A stretch of DNA of 64,000 nt from Aldehydirespirator sp965116965 (lineage in GTDB: Bacteria; Actinomycetota; Acidimicrobiia; Acidimicrobiales; Aldehydirespiratoraceae): the NCBI GenBank assembly GCA_965116965.1, contig OZ220743.1, forward strand, positions 1-64,000. Reading direction: 5' to 3'. Position 1 is the first letter of the stretch; each line of letters starts with the position of its first letter. The position numbers and the translations under genes are program-made. Positions 55,958 to 64,000 of this stretch are shown in pieces. The notes under the pieces are model-generated. The model worked only from the letters and a program-made list of their open reading frames with translations, did not search any database and was not told where the DNA came from.

Positions 55958-57007
55958 GTGAGTTCGAGACCTCCCGCAGAGCTGACGGCCATCGCAGCCC
56001 GGGTGGAGGCTCGTCTCGGCGAGATCCTGGCCGCCGAGCGGCGCGAGTGGTCCGAGCTGGACCCGAGCCTCGACGAACCCCTCGGCGACCTGGCCGACAT
56101 GGTGCTGGGCGGGGGGAAACGCATCCGGCCCGCCTACTGCCACTGGGGATGGCTGCTCGGCGGCGGCGACCCAGACGGCGACGGCGCACTCGACTGCGGC
56201 TGCGCCCTGGAGATCCTCCACGCCTTCGCCCTGGCCCACGACGACGTGATGGACGCCTCCCCCACCCGGCGGGGCGCGCCCACGGTGTGGCGCAAGTTTG
56301 TGCAGCGCCACCGCGACCGCCGGTGGCTCGGCGAGGACCGGCGCTTCGGCGAGGCCGCCGCGGTGCTGGTGGGAGACATGGCCATGGTGCTCGCCGACCG
56401 CACCCTCGGCGAGGTGGCCCCCGAGACCCGGGCGGTGTGGGACGGGCTGCGCACCGAGCTGAACATGGGTCAGTACCTGGACGTGGTCGGGGGCGCCCGC
56501 GGGACCGCCACCGCCGACGAGGCTCGCAGGATCATCGAGCACAAGACGGCCCGCTACACGGTGGTGCGGCCGCTTCAGCTGGGCGCCGCGCTGGCCGGGC
56601 GCCCCGACCTGGCCGAGCCTCTCGCGGGCCACGGCCGTCCTGTCGGCATGGCCTTCCAGCTGCGCGACGACGTGCTCGGCGCATTCGGAGACCCGGCCGC
56701 CACGGGCAAGCCGGTGGGCGACGACCTGCGCGAGGGCAAACCCACCCTGCTGATAGCCCTGGCGAGGGCGGCCGCCACCCCGTCCCAGCTCAAGGTTCTG
56801 GGCGCGGTCGGCTCGGAGATGGACGGCGAGGCGGTGGCCGAGGTCCAGCAGGCGATCGTCGACACCGGCGCCCTCGCCCGCCTCGAGTCAGAGATCGCTG
56901 GGCTTCTGGACGAGGCCCTGCACGCGCTGGAGGCCCTCCCCGACGTGCCCGCGGCCCAGGAGGCCCTGGCCGCCGCCGCCCGCTTCGTGGCCACCCGCCA
57001 GGCGTGA
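55958..57007 (+). CDS. Polyprenyl (trans-isoprenyl) diphosphate synthase
   Basis: 349 residues from a GTG, with AGGA six bases upstream. Both aspartate-rich motifs are present: DDVMD (first) and DDVLGAFGD (second), with GGGKRIRP near the N-terminus and KTARYTV in the middle. These enzymes condense IPP with allylic diphosphates to GPP/FPP/GGPP or longer. Small residues at the chain-length pocket cannot be judged by eye, so product length is open. It lies 64 bp after xseB, as in many actinobacteria. Confidence 0.9.
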   Translation: MSSRPPAELTAIAARVEARLGEILAAERREWSELDPSLDEPLGDLADMVLGGGKRIRPAYCHWGWLLGGGDPDGDGALDCGCALEILHAFALAHDDVMDASPTRRGAPTVWRKFVQRHRDRRWLGEDRRFGEAAAVLVGDMAMVLADRTLGEVAPETRAVWDGLRTELNMGQYLDVVGGARGTATADEARRIIEHKTARYTVVRPLQLGAALAGRPDLAEPLAGHGRPVGMAFQLRDDVLGAFGDPAATGKPVGDDLREGKPTLLIALARAAATPSQLKVLGAVGSEMDGEAVAEVQQAIVDTGALARLESEIAGLLDEALHALEALPDVPAAQEALAAAARFVATRQA

Positions 57008-57324
57008 CCCTGATCGGGGATCTACGCTCTTGACAACTCGGCGATGTGGTCGAACAGGGCCTTCACCATGTCAGCCACGAAGCGGTTGACGTCGGCCGGG
57101 GCGGCATCCAGCTCGGCATAGGCGATCGCCGTCGCCAGCGCGGGAATCTCCACCGAGTCGACGCTGACGCTTCGAGACGCCTGCGTTCGATGCACACCAT
57201 CGCCTTCCGGATGGCGTCAGCGATCGCGAAGCGACTGAAGTCGCACCGCGGTAGAGACCCCAGACCCTCGGCCAGCAGTACACAGCCGCGAGGCACGGCA
57301 GCCGGTACGGGCCACACTGAAGGG
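57008..57324 (-). other. Intergenic region with a possible gene remnant
   Basis: Just after the synthase stop, the minus strand ends in a plausible C-terminal peptide (ALATAIAYAELDAAPADVNR and on to AELSRA, stop at 57022-57024). Upstream of it the coding pattern moves to another frame (FAIADAIRKAMVCIERRRLE). It may be a frameshifted remnant of a small gene. I see no match to a named family. Confidence 0.25.
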
Positions 57325-58938
57325 GTGAGCACCGACGCCGCAGCCGCAGCCGCAGCCGCCGAGGTGCGCCGACAAGCCGGGTGCCGGCGCACGTTCGCCA
57401 TCATCTCGCATCCCGACGCGGGCAAGACCACCCTCACCGAGAAGTTCCTGCTCTACGGTGGGGCGCTGACGGCGGGGGCAGGTGCGGTGAAGGTCAAGCG
57501 CGACCGCCGGGCCACCGCCTCGGACTGGATGGAGATGGAGCGGCGCCGCGGCATCTCGGTGTCGTCCGCAGTGGTGCAGTTCGGCTACCGGGACCGGGTG
57601 CTCAACCTGCTCGACACTCCCGGCCACGGCGACTTCTCCGAGGACACCTACCGGGTGCTGTCCGCGGTGGACGCCGCAGTGATGGTGCTCGACGGAGCCA
57701 AGGGCATCGAGTCGCAGACCCGCAAGCTGTTCGAGGTGTGCCGCAACCGGGAGATCCCCATCGTCACCTTCATCAACAAGTGGGACCGCCCGGCGCGTGA
57801 CCCCCTCGAGCTGCTCGACGAGATCGAGGACCAGCTCGTGCTCGACCCGGCGCCGGTCACCTGGCCCGTCGGCGAGGGCGAGCGGTTCAGCGGCCTGATC
57901 GACCGCCGCGCCGGCCACTTCGTGCGCTTCACCCGCACTGCCGGCGGCGCCACCGCGGCCGGCGAGGAGATCGTGGAGGCGTCCCGGGCCGAGGCCCGGG
58001 AGGGCGCCGCCTGGACCGAGGCTCACGAGGCAATCGAACTGCTCGACGCGGCCGGAGCCGAACTCGACGCGAAGCGCTTCGAGGCGGGCGAGCTGTCGCC
58101 GGTGTTCTTCGGCTCGGCCCTCACCAACTTCGGAGTGCGGCTGCTGCTGGACGCCGTCGTGGACCTGGCCCCCGCGCCGGGCGCCCGGTCCGACGCGGCC
58201 GGCGAGCCCCGCCCGGTGGACGCACCCTTCGGCGCGGTGGTGTTCAAGGTGCAGTCCAACATGGACCCCGCCCACCGCGACCGCATGGCGTTCCTGCGGG
58301 TGTGCTCGGGCCGCTTCGAGCGGGGCATGGCCGTCACCTGCGGGAGCACCGGCAAGACGCTGGCCACCAAGTACGCCCACACCGTGGTGGGCCGGGAACG
58401 CAGCACCGTCACCGAGGCCTGGCCCGGCGACGTGATCGGACTGGTCAACGCGGCCGAACTGCGGGTGGGCGACGCGGTGTACGCCCCCGATGGCCCGGTG
58501 CGCTGGCCGACCGTGCCGTCGTTCTCGCCGAGCAGCTTCCGGGTGGCGCGCTGCACCGACACCTCCAAGGCCAAGCAGTTCCGCTCCGGAGTGCGCCAAC
58601 TCGACTCCGAGGGGGTCGTGCAGGTGCTGCGCCGTCCCGAGGGCGGGGAGAGCGCCCCGATCCTGGCCGCGGTCGGGCCGCTGCAGTTCGATGTGGCCGA
58701 GCACCGCCTGCGCCACGAGTTCGGCGCCCCGGTCGAACTGACGCCGGCGCCTTGGACCACGGCCAGGCGCACCGACATGGCCTCGGCCGCGGTGCTGCGC
58801 GCCATGTCGGGGGTGGCCGTCGCCGAGCGGGTCGAGGGCGGCGAACTGCTGGCCCTGTTCGAGAGCCCCTACTGGCTGGCCCGCCTCCAGGCCGACCACC
58901 CCGAACTGGTGTTGGAGCGCCTGATAGGCGAGGGCTGA
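57325..58938 (+). CDS. prfC: Peptide chain release factor 3
   Basis: 537 residues from a GTG after GAAGGG. The G-domain motifs are clear: SHPDAGKTTLTEKFLLYGGA (P-loop), RRRGISVSSAVVQF (switch 1), DTPGHGDFSEDTYRVL (switch 2), and NKWDRPARDP (NKxD). The RF3-type domains II and III follow. RF3 is a GTPase that removes RF1/RF2 from the ribosome after peptide release. Length agrees with the family (~530). Confidence 0.93.
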   Translation: MSTDAAAAAAAAEVRRQAGCRRTFAIISHPDAGKTTLTEKFLLYGGALTAGAGAVKVKRDRRATASDWMEMERRRGISVSSAVVQFGYRDRVLNLLDTPGHGDFSEDTYRVLSAVDAAVMVLDGAKGIESQTRKLFEVCRNREIPIVTFINKWDRPARDPLELLDEIEDQLVLDPAPVTWPVGEGERFSGLIDRRAGHFVRFTRTAGGATAAGEEIVEASRAEAREGAAWTEAHEAIELLDAAGAELDAKRFEAGELSPVFFGSALTNFGVRLLLDAVVDLAPAPGARSDAAGEPRPVDAPFGAVVFKVQSNMDPAHRDRMAFLRVCSGRFERGMAVTCGSTGKTLATKYAHTVVGRERSTVTEAWPGDVIGLVNAAELRVGDAVYAPDGPVRWPTVPSFSPSSFRVARCTDTSKAKQFRSGVRQLDSEGVVQVLRRPEGGESAPILAAVGPLQFDVAEHRLRHEFGAPVELTPAPWTTARRTDMASAAVLRAMSGVAVAERVEGGELLALFESPYWLARLQADHPELVLERLIGEG

Positions 58939-59058
58939 CGGCAGCCGGTCGATACGGCCCCATTGTCCGCCAGCCCAGCGAACCTCGAAGGGTTGACCGC
59001 CTCAGGGGTGGTCAAGTGCTTGAAGTTCGTCTCGCACGGACGCCGGTAGCGTCCGGTT

Positions 59059-60552
59059 GTGGCTGATCGGCCCAACATCCTGCTGATCGTCTCGGACGAG
59101 GAGCGCCGCAACGACTGGCTCGACGGGGTGGTGGAGTTGCCCGCCCACGAGCGGCTGCGGTCCGACGGGCTCAGCTTCGACCGCTACTTCACCCACGCCT
59201 CGCCGTGCTCGCCCTCGAGGGCCAGCCTCTACACCGGCCGCTACCTGGCCGAGCACGGCGTGGTCGACAACGTGGCCTTCCCCACCCACACCGCGCTCGA
59301 TCCGGCCATCCCCACCATCGGCGGCCTGCTCGCCGGCCGCGGCTACCGGTCCAGCTATCTGGGCAAGTGGCACCTCGGTCACGGCGAGGCGCCCGCCATG
59401 GACGCTCACGGCTATCTCGACTGGGAAGGCAACGACGTCCACTTCATGGGCAGCGCCAACACCGGTCGCTACTTCGATCCGATCATCGTCGACCAGGCCG
59501 TCGACTGGCTCAACCACCGGGCCGGTGAGAACGGCAGCGGACGGCCGTGGTTCCTGACCGTCGCCCTGGTCAACCCCCACGACATCATGTGGTTCCCGGC
59601 CGACCATCTGAGCTACCAGGCGGACCATCCCAAGTTCGCGGAGTTCTTCAACGCGGTAGTGAAGATGCGTCTCGGCGATCTGCCGGTGACCCCGCCTCCG
59701 GAGGACTACCCGCGACTGTTCGACCGCCTGCCGGAGAACTTCGCCGACGACCTGCACACCAAGCCCGAGGTGCAGCGGGCCTGGCGCCATGTGCGCAACC
59801 GCGAGCACATGGTGGGCCGCATCGGAGCGGACGAGCACGACACCTGGCTGCGGGGTCTCGACTACTACGCCTGGCTTCACATCGAGCTCGACCGCAGCCT
59901 GGCCCGACTGCTCGACGCGCTGGACGACCTCGGGCTGTACGGCGACACCGTGATCGCCTACACCTCCGACCACGGCGACGCCTGCGGATCGCACGGGCTC
60001 AGGGCCAAGCTGCCGTGCGTGTACGACGAAGTGATGGGGGTGCCGCTGATCGTCAAGGGCCCCGGCGTGCCCAGCGGGGGCAGCACCCAGGCGCTGGCCA
60101 CCCACGTCGACCTGGCCGCCACCATCGCCGCCCTCGGCGGGGTGGACCCGTCTGACACGCCCACCCTGTCGGGGCGGGACCTGGCCCCGGTGCTGGCCGA
60201 TCCGGAGGCCTCGGTTCGCGACTTCGTGCTGTTCTCCCAGGACTCGGCCCAGTCCGACCTGATACGCAACACCCGCTACGCGGTGCGGGGCTTCTACGAC
60301 GGCGAGACCAAGTACGCCCGCTACTACGGGATCGGGGGCGGCGTCAGGCGCGACGGAACCGTCGACGAGCACGGCAAGCTCTTCGATGTGGACGCCGGAT
60401 TCGACGAACACGACCACGAGTGGTACAAGACCTCCGAGGATCCCCACGAGCTGGTGAACCTGGCCGGCGACCAGGGCCGACGCAACGAACTGCGCGACCT
60501 CTTCCGCCGTCTGCTGGACTATGAGGCCGAGGAGCTGACACTGACGCCATGA
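59059..60552 (+). CDS. Sulfatase (formylglycine type)
   Basis: 497 residues from a GTG. NILLIVSDEERR supplies metal-binding Asp residues, and SPCSPSRASLYTG holds Cys50, the residue converted to formylglycine in the CxPSR motif. GKWHLG and YTSDHGDACGSHG are further active-site motifs. No signal peptide, so it is cytoplasmic, as for choline-sulfatase-like or phosphonate-hydrolase-like members. Substrate unknown. Its stop overlaps the start of the P450 gene (ATGA), so the two are coupled. Formylglycine-generating enzyme must be elsewhere. Confidence 0.9.
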   Translation: MADRPNILLIVSDEERRNDWLDGVVELPAHERLRSDGLSFDRYFTHASPCSPSRASLYTGRYLAEHGVVDNVAFPTHTALDPAIPTIGGLLAGRGYRSSYLGKWHLGHGEAPAMDAHGYLDWEGNDVHFMGSANTGRYFDPIIVDQAVDWLNHRAGENGSGRPWFLTVALVNPHDIMWFPADHLSYQADHPKFAEFFNAVVKMRLGDLPVTPPPEDYPRLFDRLPENFADDLHTKPEVQRAWRHVRNREHMVGRIGADEHDTWLRGLDYYAWLHIELDRSLARLLDALDDLGLYGDTVIAYTSDHGDACGSHGLRAKLPCVYDEVMGVPLIVKGPGVPSGGSTQALATHVDLAATIAALGGVDPSDTPTLSGRDLAPVLADPEASVRDFVLFSQDSAQSDLIRNTRYAVRGFYDGETKYARYYGIGGGVRRDGTVDEHGKLFDVDAGFDEHDHEWYKTSEDPHELVNLAGDQGRRNELRDLFRRLLDYEAEELTLTP

Positions 60553-61850
60553 CCTGCACGACCGCCGCAACGGGCGCCCCGACCAGCGGCGCGACCGCCG
60601 ACTCGACCGACGGAGCCCACGACGGCCCCAAGCCTCGGGCACCGGTGGCCGACTGGGCCACCGACTTCGACCATGTCGATCCCGGCTACGCGGCCCGCGC
60701 CCCGGAGATATGGGACGAGTTGCGACGCGAGTGTCCGGTGGCCCACAGCGAACGCTACGGAGGCGCCTGGCTGCCAGTGCGCCATACCGACGTCTGCGCC
60801 ATCGCCAGGGACACCGACACGTTCAGCTCCAACGGCGTGGTGGTGCACGACGGCCGTCCCGAGATCCCTCCCCCGGTGGGTTTCGCCCCGCCCATCACCA
60901 GCGACCCGCCGTTCCATCGCATCGCCCGGGAGTTCCTGCTGCCGGCCTTCGCTCCCAAGCCGATAGAGGCCAAGCGGGAGGCCACCCGCGAGACCTGCCG
61001 GGAACTGCTCGACCACCTGCTGGCCGACGTGGAAGCGGGCCGCACCGACACAGTGGACGCCGCCCTGGGCTACACCCAGCACATCCCGGTACGGGTGATC
61101 GCCGACATGCTGGGGGTCCCCCGCTCCGACGGCGACCAGTTCCGGGTGTTCATCCACCGGATCATGGAGCAGCCCGGCACCGAGATCACCGTCGAGTACG
61201 AGGACTCGATCGACTTCTACCTGGACAAGCTCATCGCCGAGCGGGCCGAAGAGCCCCAGGACGACCTGATCAGCCACATGACCCACGCGAAGATCGCGGG
61301 CCGGCCCCTGGAGCACGAGCACGTGCGAGGCACCTGCGGGCTGTTGATCATCGCCGGGGTGGACACCACCTGGTCGGCCATCGGCGCGTCGCTGTGGCAC
61401 ATGGCCCAGAACCCGCAGGACCGTCGGCGCTGGATGGAAGACCCGGAGGTGAGGCCCTTCGCGGTAGAGGAGTTCCTCCGCTTCTACGCGCCGGTGACCA
61501 TGGCCCGGATCGTGGCCGAGGACACGGAGTTCGCCGGTCGCTCGATGCGAGCCAACGACTGGTTGCTGCTGCCGTTCCCGGCCGCCAACCGCGATCCCGA
61601 GGCCTTCGAGGACGCCGGCGAGTTCGTGATCGACCGCAAGCGCAACCGCCATGTCGCCTTCGGGCTGGGCATCCACCGCTGCCTGGGATCGAACCTGGCC
61701 CGCATGGAACTGACCGTGGCCCTGGAGGAGTGGATGGCCCGGATACCCGACTTCGAGCTGGCCGATCCCGAGGGCGTGCGGTGGTCGACCGGCCAGATCC
61801 GCGGTCCCCGGGAGTTGCCGATGCGGATCCTCAACGGCACTGCCCGCTGA
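60549..61850 (+). CDS. Cytochrome P450
   Basis: 433 residues. Heme Cys378 lies in FGLGIHRCLGSNLAR, the I-helix has AGVDTTW with the usual acid-Thr pair, and the ExxR motif reads EEFLRF. Soluble bacterial class I type. It oxidises a small organic substrate using ferredoxin and a reductase, neither of which is adjacent. The 4-bp overlap with the sulfatase gene suggests a joint catabolic task, perhaps on a sulfated terpenoid or sterol; this is inference only. Confidence 0.95.
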   Translation: MTCTTAATGAPTSGATADSTDGAHDGPKPRAPVADWATDFDHVDPGYAARAPEIWDELRRECPVAHSERYGGAWLPVRHTDVCAIARDTDTFSSNGVVVHDGRPEIPPPVGFAPPITSDPPFHRIAREFLLPAFAPKPIEAKREATRETCRELLDHLLADVEAGRTDTVDAALGYTQHIPVRVIADMLGVPRSDGDQFRVFIHRIMEQPGTEITVEYEDSIDFYLDKLIAERAEEPQDDLISHMTHAKIAGRPLEHEHVRGTCGLLIIAGVDTTWSAIGASLWHMAQNPQDRRRWMEDPEVRPFAVEEFLRFYAPVTMARIVAEDTEFAGRSMRANDWLLLPFPAANRDPEAFEDAGEFVIDRKRNRHVAFGLGIHRCLGSNLARMELTVALEEWMARIPDFELADPEGVRWSTGQIRGPRELPMRILNGTAR

Positions 61851-61973
61851 CGGATCTCGCAATCGGCCGACGCCGACCGATGGTGACCAGAACCGAAACG
61901 GCAGCAGAATGCACACACACCAAGCACCACACCGCCAATTCAACAACAGACCCCCGAGCCGGCGGGACGGCAC

Positions 61974-63107
61974 GTGAGGCTGCACAAGTTCAGCAGCGTC
62001 GACGCGTTCGTAGCGCTGGACCTTGACGGGGCCGAAGCCGCCTCCGGCCCGGTGCGCTGGGCCCGCAAGATCCTCCAGGGCGGGGCCAAGGACCTGGCCC
62101 GCTCCCAGACCTATACCTACGCGGCACTGCAGATGCGGCGCAGCGGCGCCTCGGCCGGCATCAACGCCGAGGCGCCGGTGCGGGCCGAGGCGGTAGCCGC
62201 CTTCGTGGCCGAGGCTGCCGCCCTGGTAGCCGACGGCGCCTACCTGCCCGACGCAGCCAAGGGTGTGACCAACGACGACTTGGCCCCGCTGCGGGACGGC
62301 GGCACCCGCACCAGCGAGAGCCCCGGCTCGTCCACCACGACCCGCCGTGGCGACCCCCGCAACACCGCTCCCCCCGGCTCGTCCACCACGACCCGCCGTG
62401 GCGACCCCCGCAACACCGCGCGCCTCGGTTCGTTCGCCACGGCCTGCGACGGACTGTCGGCGGTCGCAGCAGCCGACGCGACCGTGGGCCTCGACGGCCG
62501 CGCCGCCATTATCGAAGGCACGGGCGCGACCGTCCCGGCAGTGGCCGAGGCCGTGACCCAGAGAGGCGGCCGAGTCGTAGGCCTGGCCACCGCCGAGGGG
62601 TCGCTGACCGCGGCCGACGGTTTCGATCCCAAGGCCCTCGCCGAAGCCTGGTCGGCGCACGGCGACAAGGCACCGAGCGCGCTCGCCGGCGAAAGCGACG
62701 GGCTGGACCCGGCCGGGGCCCTGTGGGGCATCGCCGCAGACGTGGTGTTCGCCGGTTCGAGGATGGGTGCGGTGCACCACGGGGTGGCCGAGCGGCTCGA
62801 GTGCCGAGCATTAGTGCCCTGCGGTCGGCTGGCCTACACCTCCAAGGCGCTGGCCGTGTGCCGCAGGAAGGGCATCGCCGCAATCCCCGACTTCGTCGCC
62901 CTCGCGGGGTCGACGATCGCAGCCTGGAGCAGCCCCGACACCAGCGACAACGACGTCCGAGCCGAGATCGCCAACACCGTCGCCGCGCTGATGGCCGAGG
63001 CGCTCACCTCCGACGACGGCCCCTTCCTGGGCGCCTGCTACGCAGCCGAGGCGTTCCTGTCGACCTGGCAGGACGAGCTGCCCTTCGGCCGCCCGCTGGC
63101 CTCCTGA
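61974..63107 (+). CDS. Glu/Leu/Phe/Val dehydrogenase-like protein
   Basis: 377 residues from a GTG. The second half has a Rossmann-like strand-turn-helix (GLDGRAAIIEGTGATVPAVA...GGRVVGLATAEG) and ends with ALVPCGRLAYT and KGIAAIPDFVALAG, like the C-terminal NAD-binding domain of amino acid dehydrogenases. The N-terminal catalytic domain is weakly similar (SGASAGINAEA; DAAKGVTNDDLAPL). Between the halves is a 17-residue tandem repeat (PGSSTTTRRGDPRNTAP, 51 bp, two copies at about 62322-62423), an in-frame insertion. The usual catalytic Lys in a GGxK motif is not obvious, so activity is doubtful. It lies 123 bp after the P450 gene. Confidence 0.55.
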   Translation: MRLHKFSSVDAFVALDLDGAEAASGPVRWARKILQGGAKDLARSQTYTYAALQMRRSGASAGINAEAPVRAEAVAAFVAEAAALVADGAYLPDAAKGVTNDDLAPLRDGGTRTSESPGSSTTTRRGDPRNTAPPGSSTTTRRGDPRNTARLGSFATACDGLSAVAAADATVGLDGRAAIIEGTGATVPAVAEAVTQRGGRVVGLATAEGSLTAADGFDPKALAEAWSAHGDKAPSALAGESDGLDPAGALWGIAADVVFAGSRMGAVHHGVAERLECRALVPCGRLAYTSKALAVCRRKGIAAIPDFVALAGSTIAAWSSPDTSDNDVRAEIANTVAALMAEALTSDDGPFLGACYAAEAFLSTWQDELPFGRPLAS

Positions 63108-63176
63108 CCGCCGACGGCCCCGCTACGCTCACCCGTCACCCCGCGGCAGCCGTGGCCGGCGCGCCTGCAGCGGCGC

Positions 63177-63755
63177 CTACGACGCCACCCCGCGGCAGCC
63201 ATCGCCGGCCGGAGCAGCCGCTATATCCCACCGACGCGATCGTGGGCGTAGACCTTCGCCCCCGACGCATTTTCGCGCCACATTCCAACCCAACCCGGGG
63301 CTGTAGGGGTTGGATGACAATTGCCAAACGCCTAGGTCAGGCGGGGTGTGGCCTTCAGCGGCAGGAACGCGTCCTGCCCGAATTGGGAACGTCTGATTCC
63401 GCCAAACGCTGCCGTGAGCGTCTCGCAGCATCTCGCTGCCCAATCCTCGCCGCTCATGGTGCTTGGAGGTACCGAGCCGAGCAAGCAATGCGACCGGCTG
63501 ATCGTACCTGCCTGCCCCCTGGCGCCATCGGTCCAACAACTTGTCCTTCGGAATGCCGGCCATGCACCACGCGTAGTAGGCCACGACCTCATTGCTGCCC
63601 ACTGGCGTGATTACCTGCACCTTTGCTGTGCCAGAGGCGCTTGCTGAGCGCGCATGGTGACGAATCCAATCCGTCTGCTCGCTCGAACGACACTCGAACT
63701 GGCTAATCGCATCACTCTGCGCCAAGGGCCTCGGCTGCTCATACGTGATGGTCAT
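63177..63755 (-). pseudogene. GNAT toxin (TacT-like), C-terminus lost
   Basis: 192 residues. The first ~112 match TA-type GNAT acetyltransferases: ISQFECRSSEQTDWIRHHA, VVAYYAW, PVALLARLGTSKHHERRGLG with the acetyl-CoA loop (RRGLGSEML). After LRDA the sequence no longer fits; the expected LLVHA and FYxxxGF segments are absent in this frame. It therefore looks frameshifted or replaced at its C-terminus. TacT-type toxins acetylate aminoacyl-tRNA. It lies 38 bp after an antitoxin-like gene. Confidence 0.6.
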
Positions 63756-63793
63756 GGCGAAGCCGCCCAGGCACCCAGATACGGAGCCTCAAG

Positions 63794-64000
63794 TCAGCGG
63801 GGCTCTGCTTCGGTCCGGTGCTCGTCGCAATTGATGTACGGAGAACGTCGTTGCATGAACTCTCGCAAGTCCGGCAAGTCCTGGGCAGGTTGCCGGTTCA
63901 TCTCTTCCCACTCTCGGCGAGCCTTGGCCTCAAGAGGAAACACCGTCCGATCTGCGAATTCTCGACGCTGCTCAAGCGACAGACCCGCAACGGACGGCAG
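63794..64000 (-). CDS. Antitoxin of DUF1778/TacA type (partial)
   Basis: The last 68 residues of a gene running off the right edge. EWEEMNRQPAQDLPDLREFM and RRSPYI resemble the C-terminal toxin-binding segment of GNAT-associated antitoxins (pattern W..l..pa...p.L..l..r..P). The N-terminal ribbon-helix-helix, which would bind DNA, is outside the window. Its position just before a GNAT gene on the same strand supports the call. Confidence 0.6.
   Translation of the reverse strand: MPSVAGLSLEQRREFADRTVFPLEAKARREWEEMNRQPAQDLPDLREFMQRRSPYINCDEHRTEAEPR

Overview
The window is about 70% GC, uses many GTG starts and carries actinobacterial-type genes. I infer an actinomycete, tentatively an Acidimicrobiia-like environmental lineage. 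No rRNA or marker gene in the window settles this.

Layout. Positions 1-34795 are two near-identical tandem copies (period about 17.55 kb) of one minus-strand operon of three genes. The first encodes a giant surface protein (5,087 aa in the intact copy) with a TadE/pseudopilin-like N-terminus followed by about 35 Calx-beta-type domains. The second encodes a lipoprotein thioredoxin-like protein. The third encodes a membrane-anchored thioredoxin-like protein. In both redoxin genes the first cysteine of the CxxC motif is an in-frame TGA, and the same reading frame continues with a normal thioredoxin fold. I read both as selenocysteine proteins (UPTC and UPSC). The left copy is full of one-base indels in its last 4.5 kb, next to the window edge, but is open and in frame further in.

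Positions 34977-38860 hold a periplasmic binding lipoprotein, a membrane coiled-coil protein, two Flp-like pilins and an A24 prepilin peptidase. These are the processing partners a TadE-type N-terminus would need. Positions 39112-40122 hold a tyrosine recombinase flanked by inverted 13-bp sites. Positions 40275-42872 encode a GAF-PAS-histidine kinase fused to an OmpR-type regulator, followed by seven 60-bp tandem repeats, a DM13 protein and a minisatellite.

Positions 44576-45974 carry a class IV aminotransferase and tadA. Positions 46.0-48.9 kb are a debris zone around tRNA-Ser(CGA): an internally deleted IS630-type transposase, a frameshifted ClpP/SppA-like protease and a truncated Fic gene. 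Positions 48975-63107 are mostly ordinary metabolism: peroxiredoxin, a fused pncB-pncA reading frame, an ABC exporter, xseA-xseB, a polyprenyl synthase, prfC, and a sulfatase / P450 / dehydrogenase-like set. The right edge holds an antitoxin followed by a decayed GNAT toxin.

Working idea: the giant Cys-containing TadE-Calx-beta protein is exported and processed by the Tad-like machinery. The two extracytoplasmic selenoredoxins encoded immediately downstream maintain its disulfides or protect it oxidatively. A second theme is strong tandem slippage, seen from 41 bp to 17.5 kb, including several duplications of gene 3' ends just past the stop codon.
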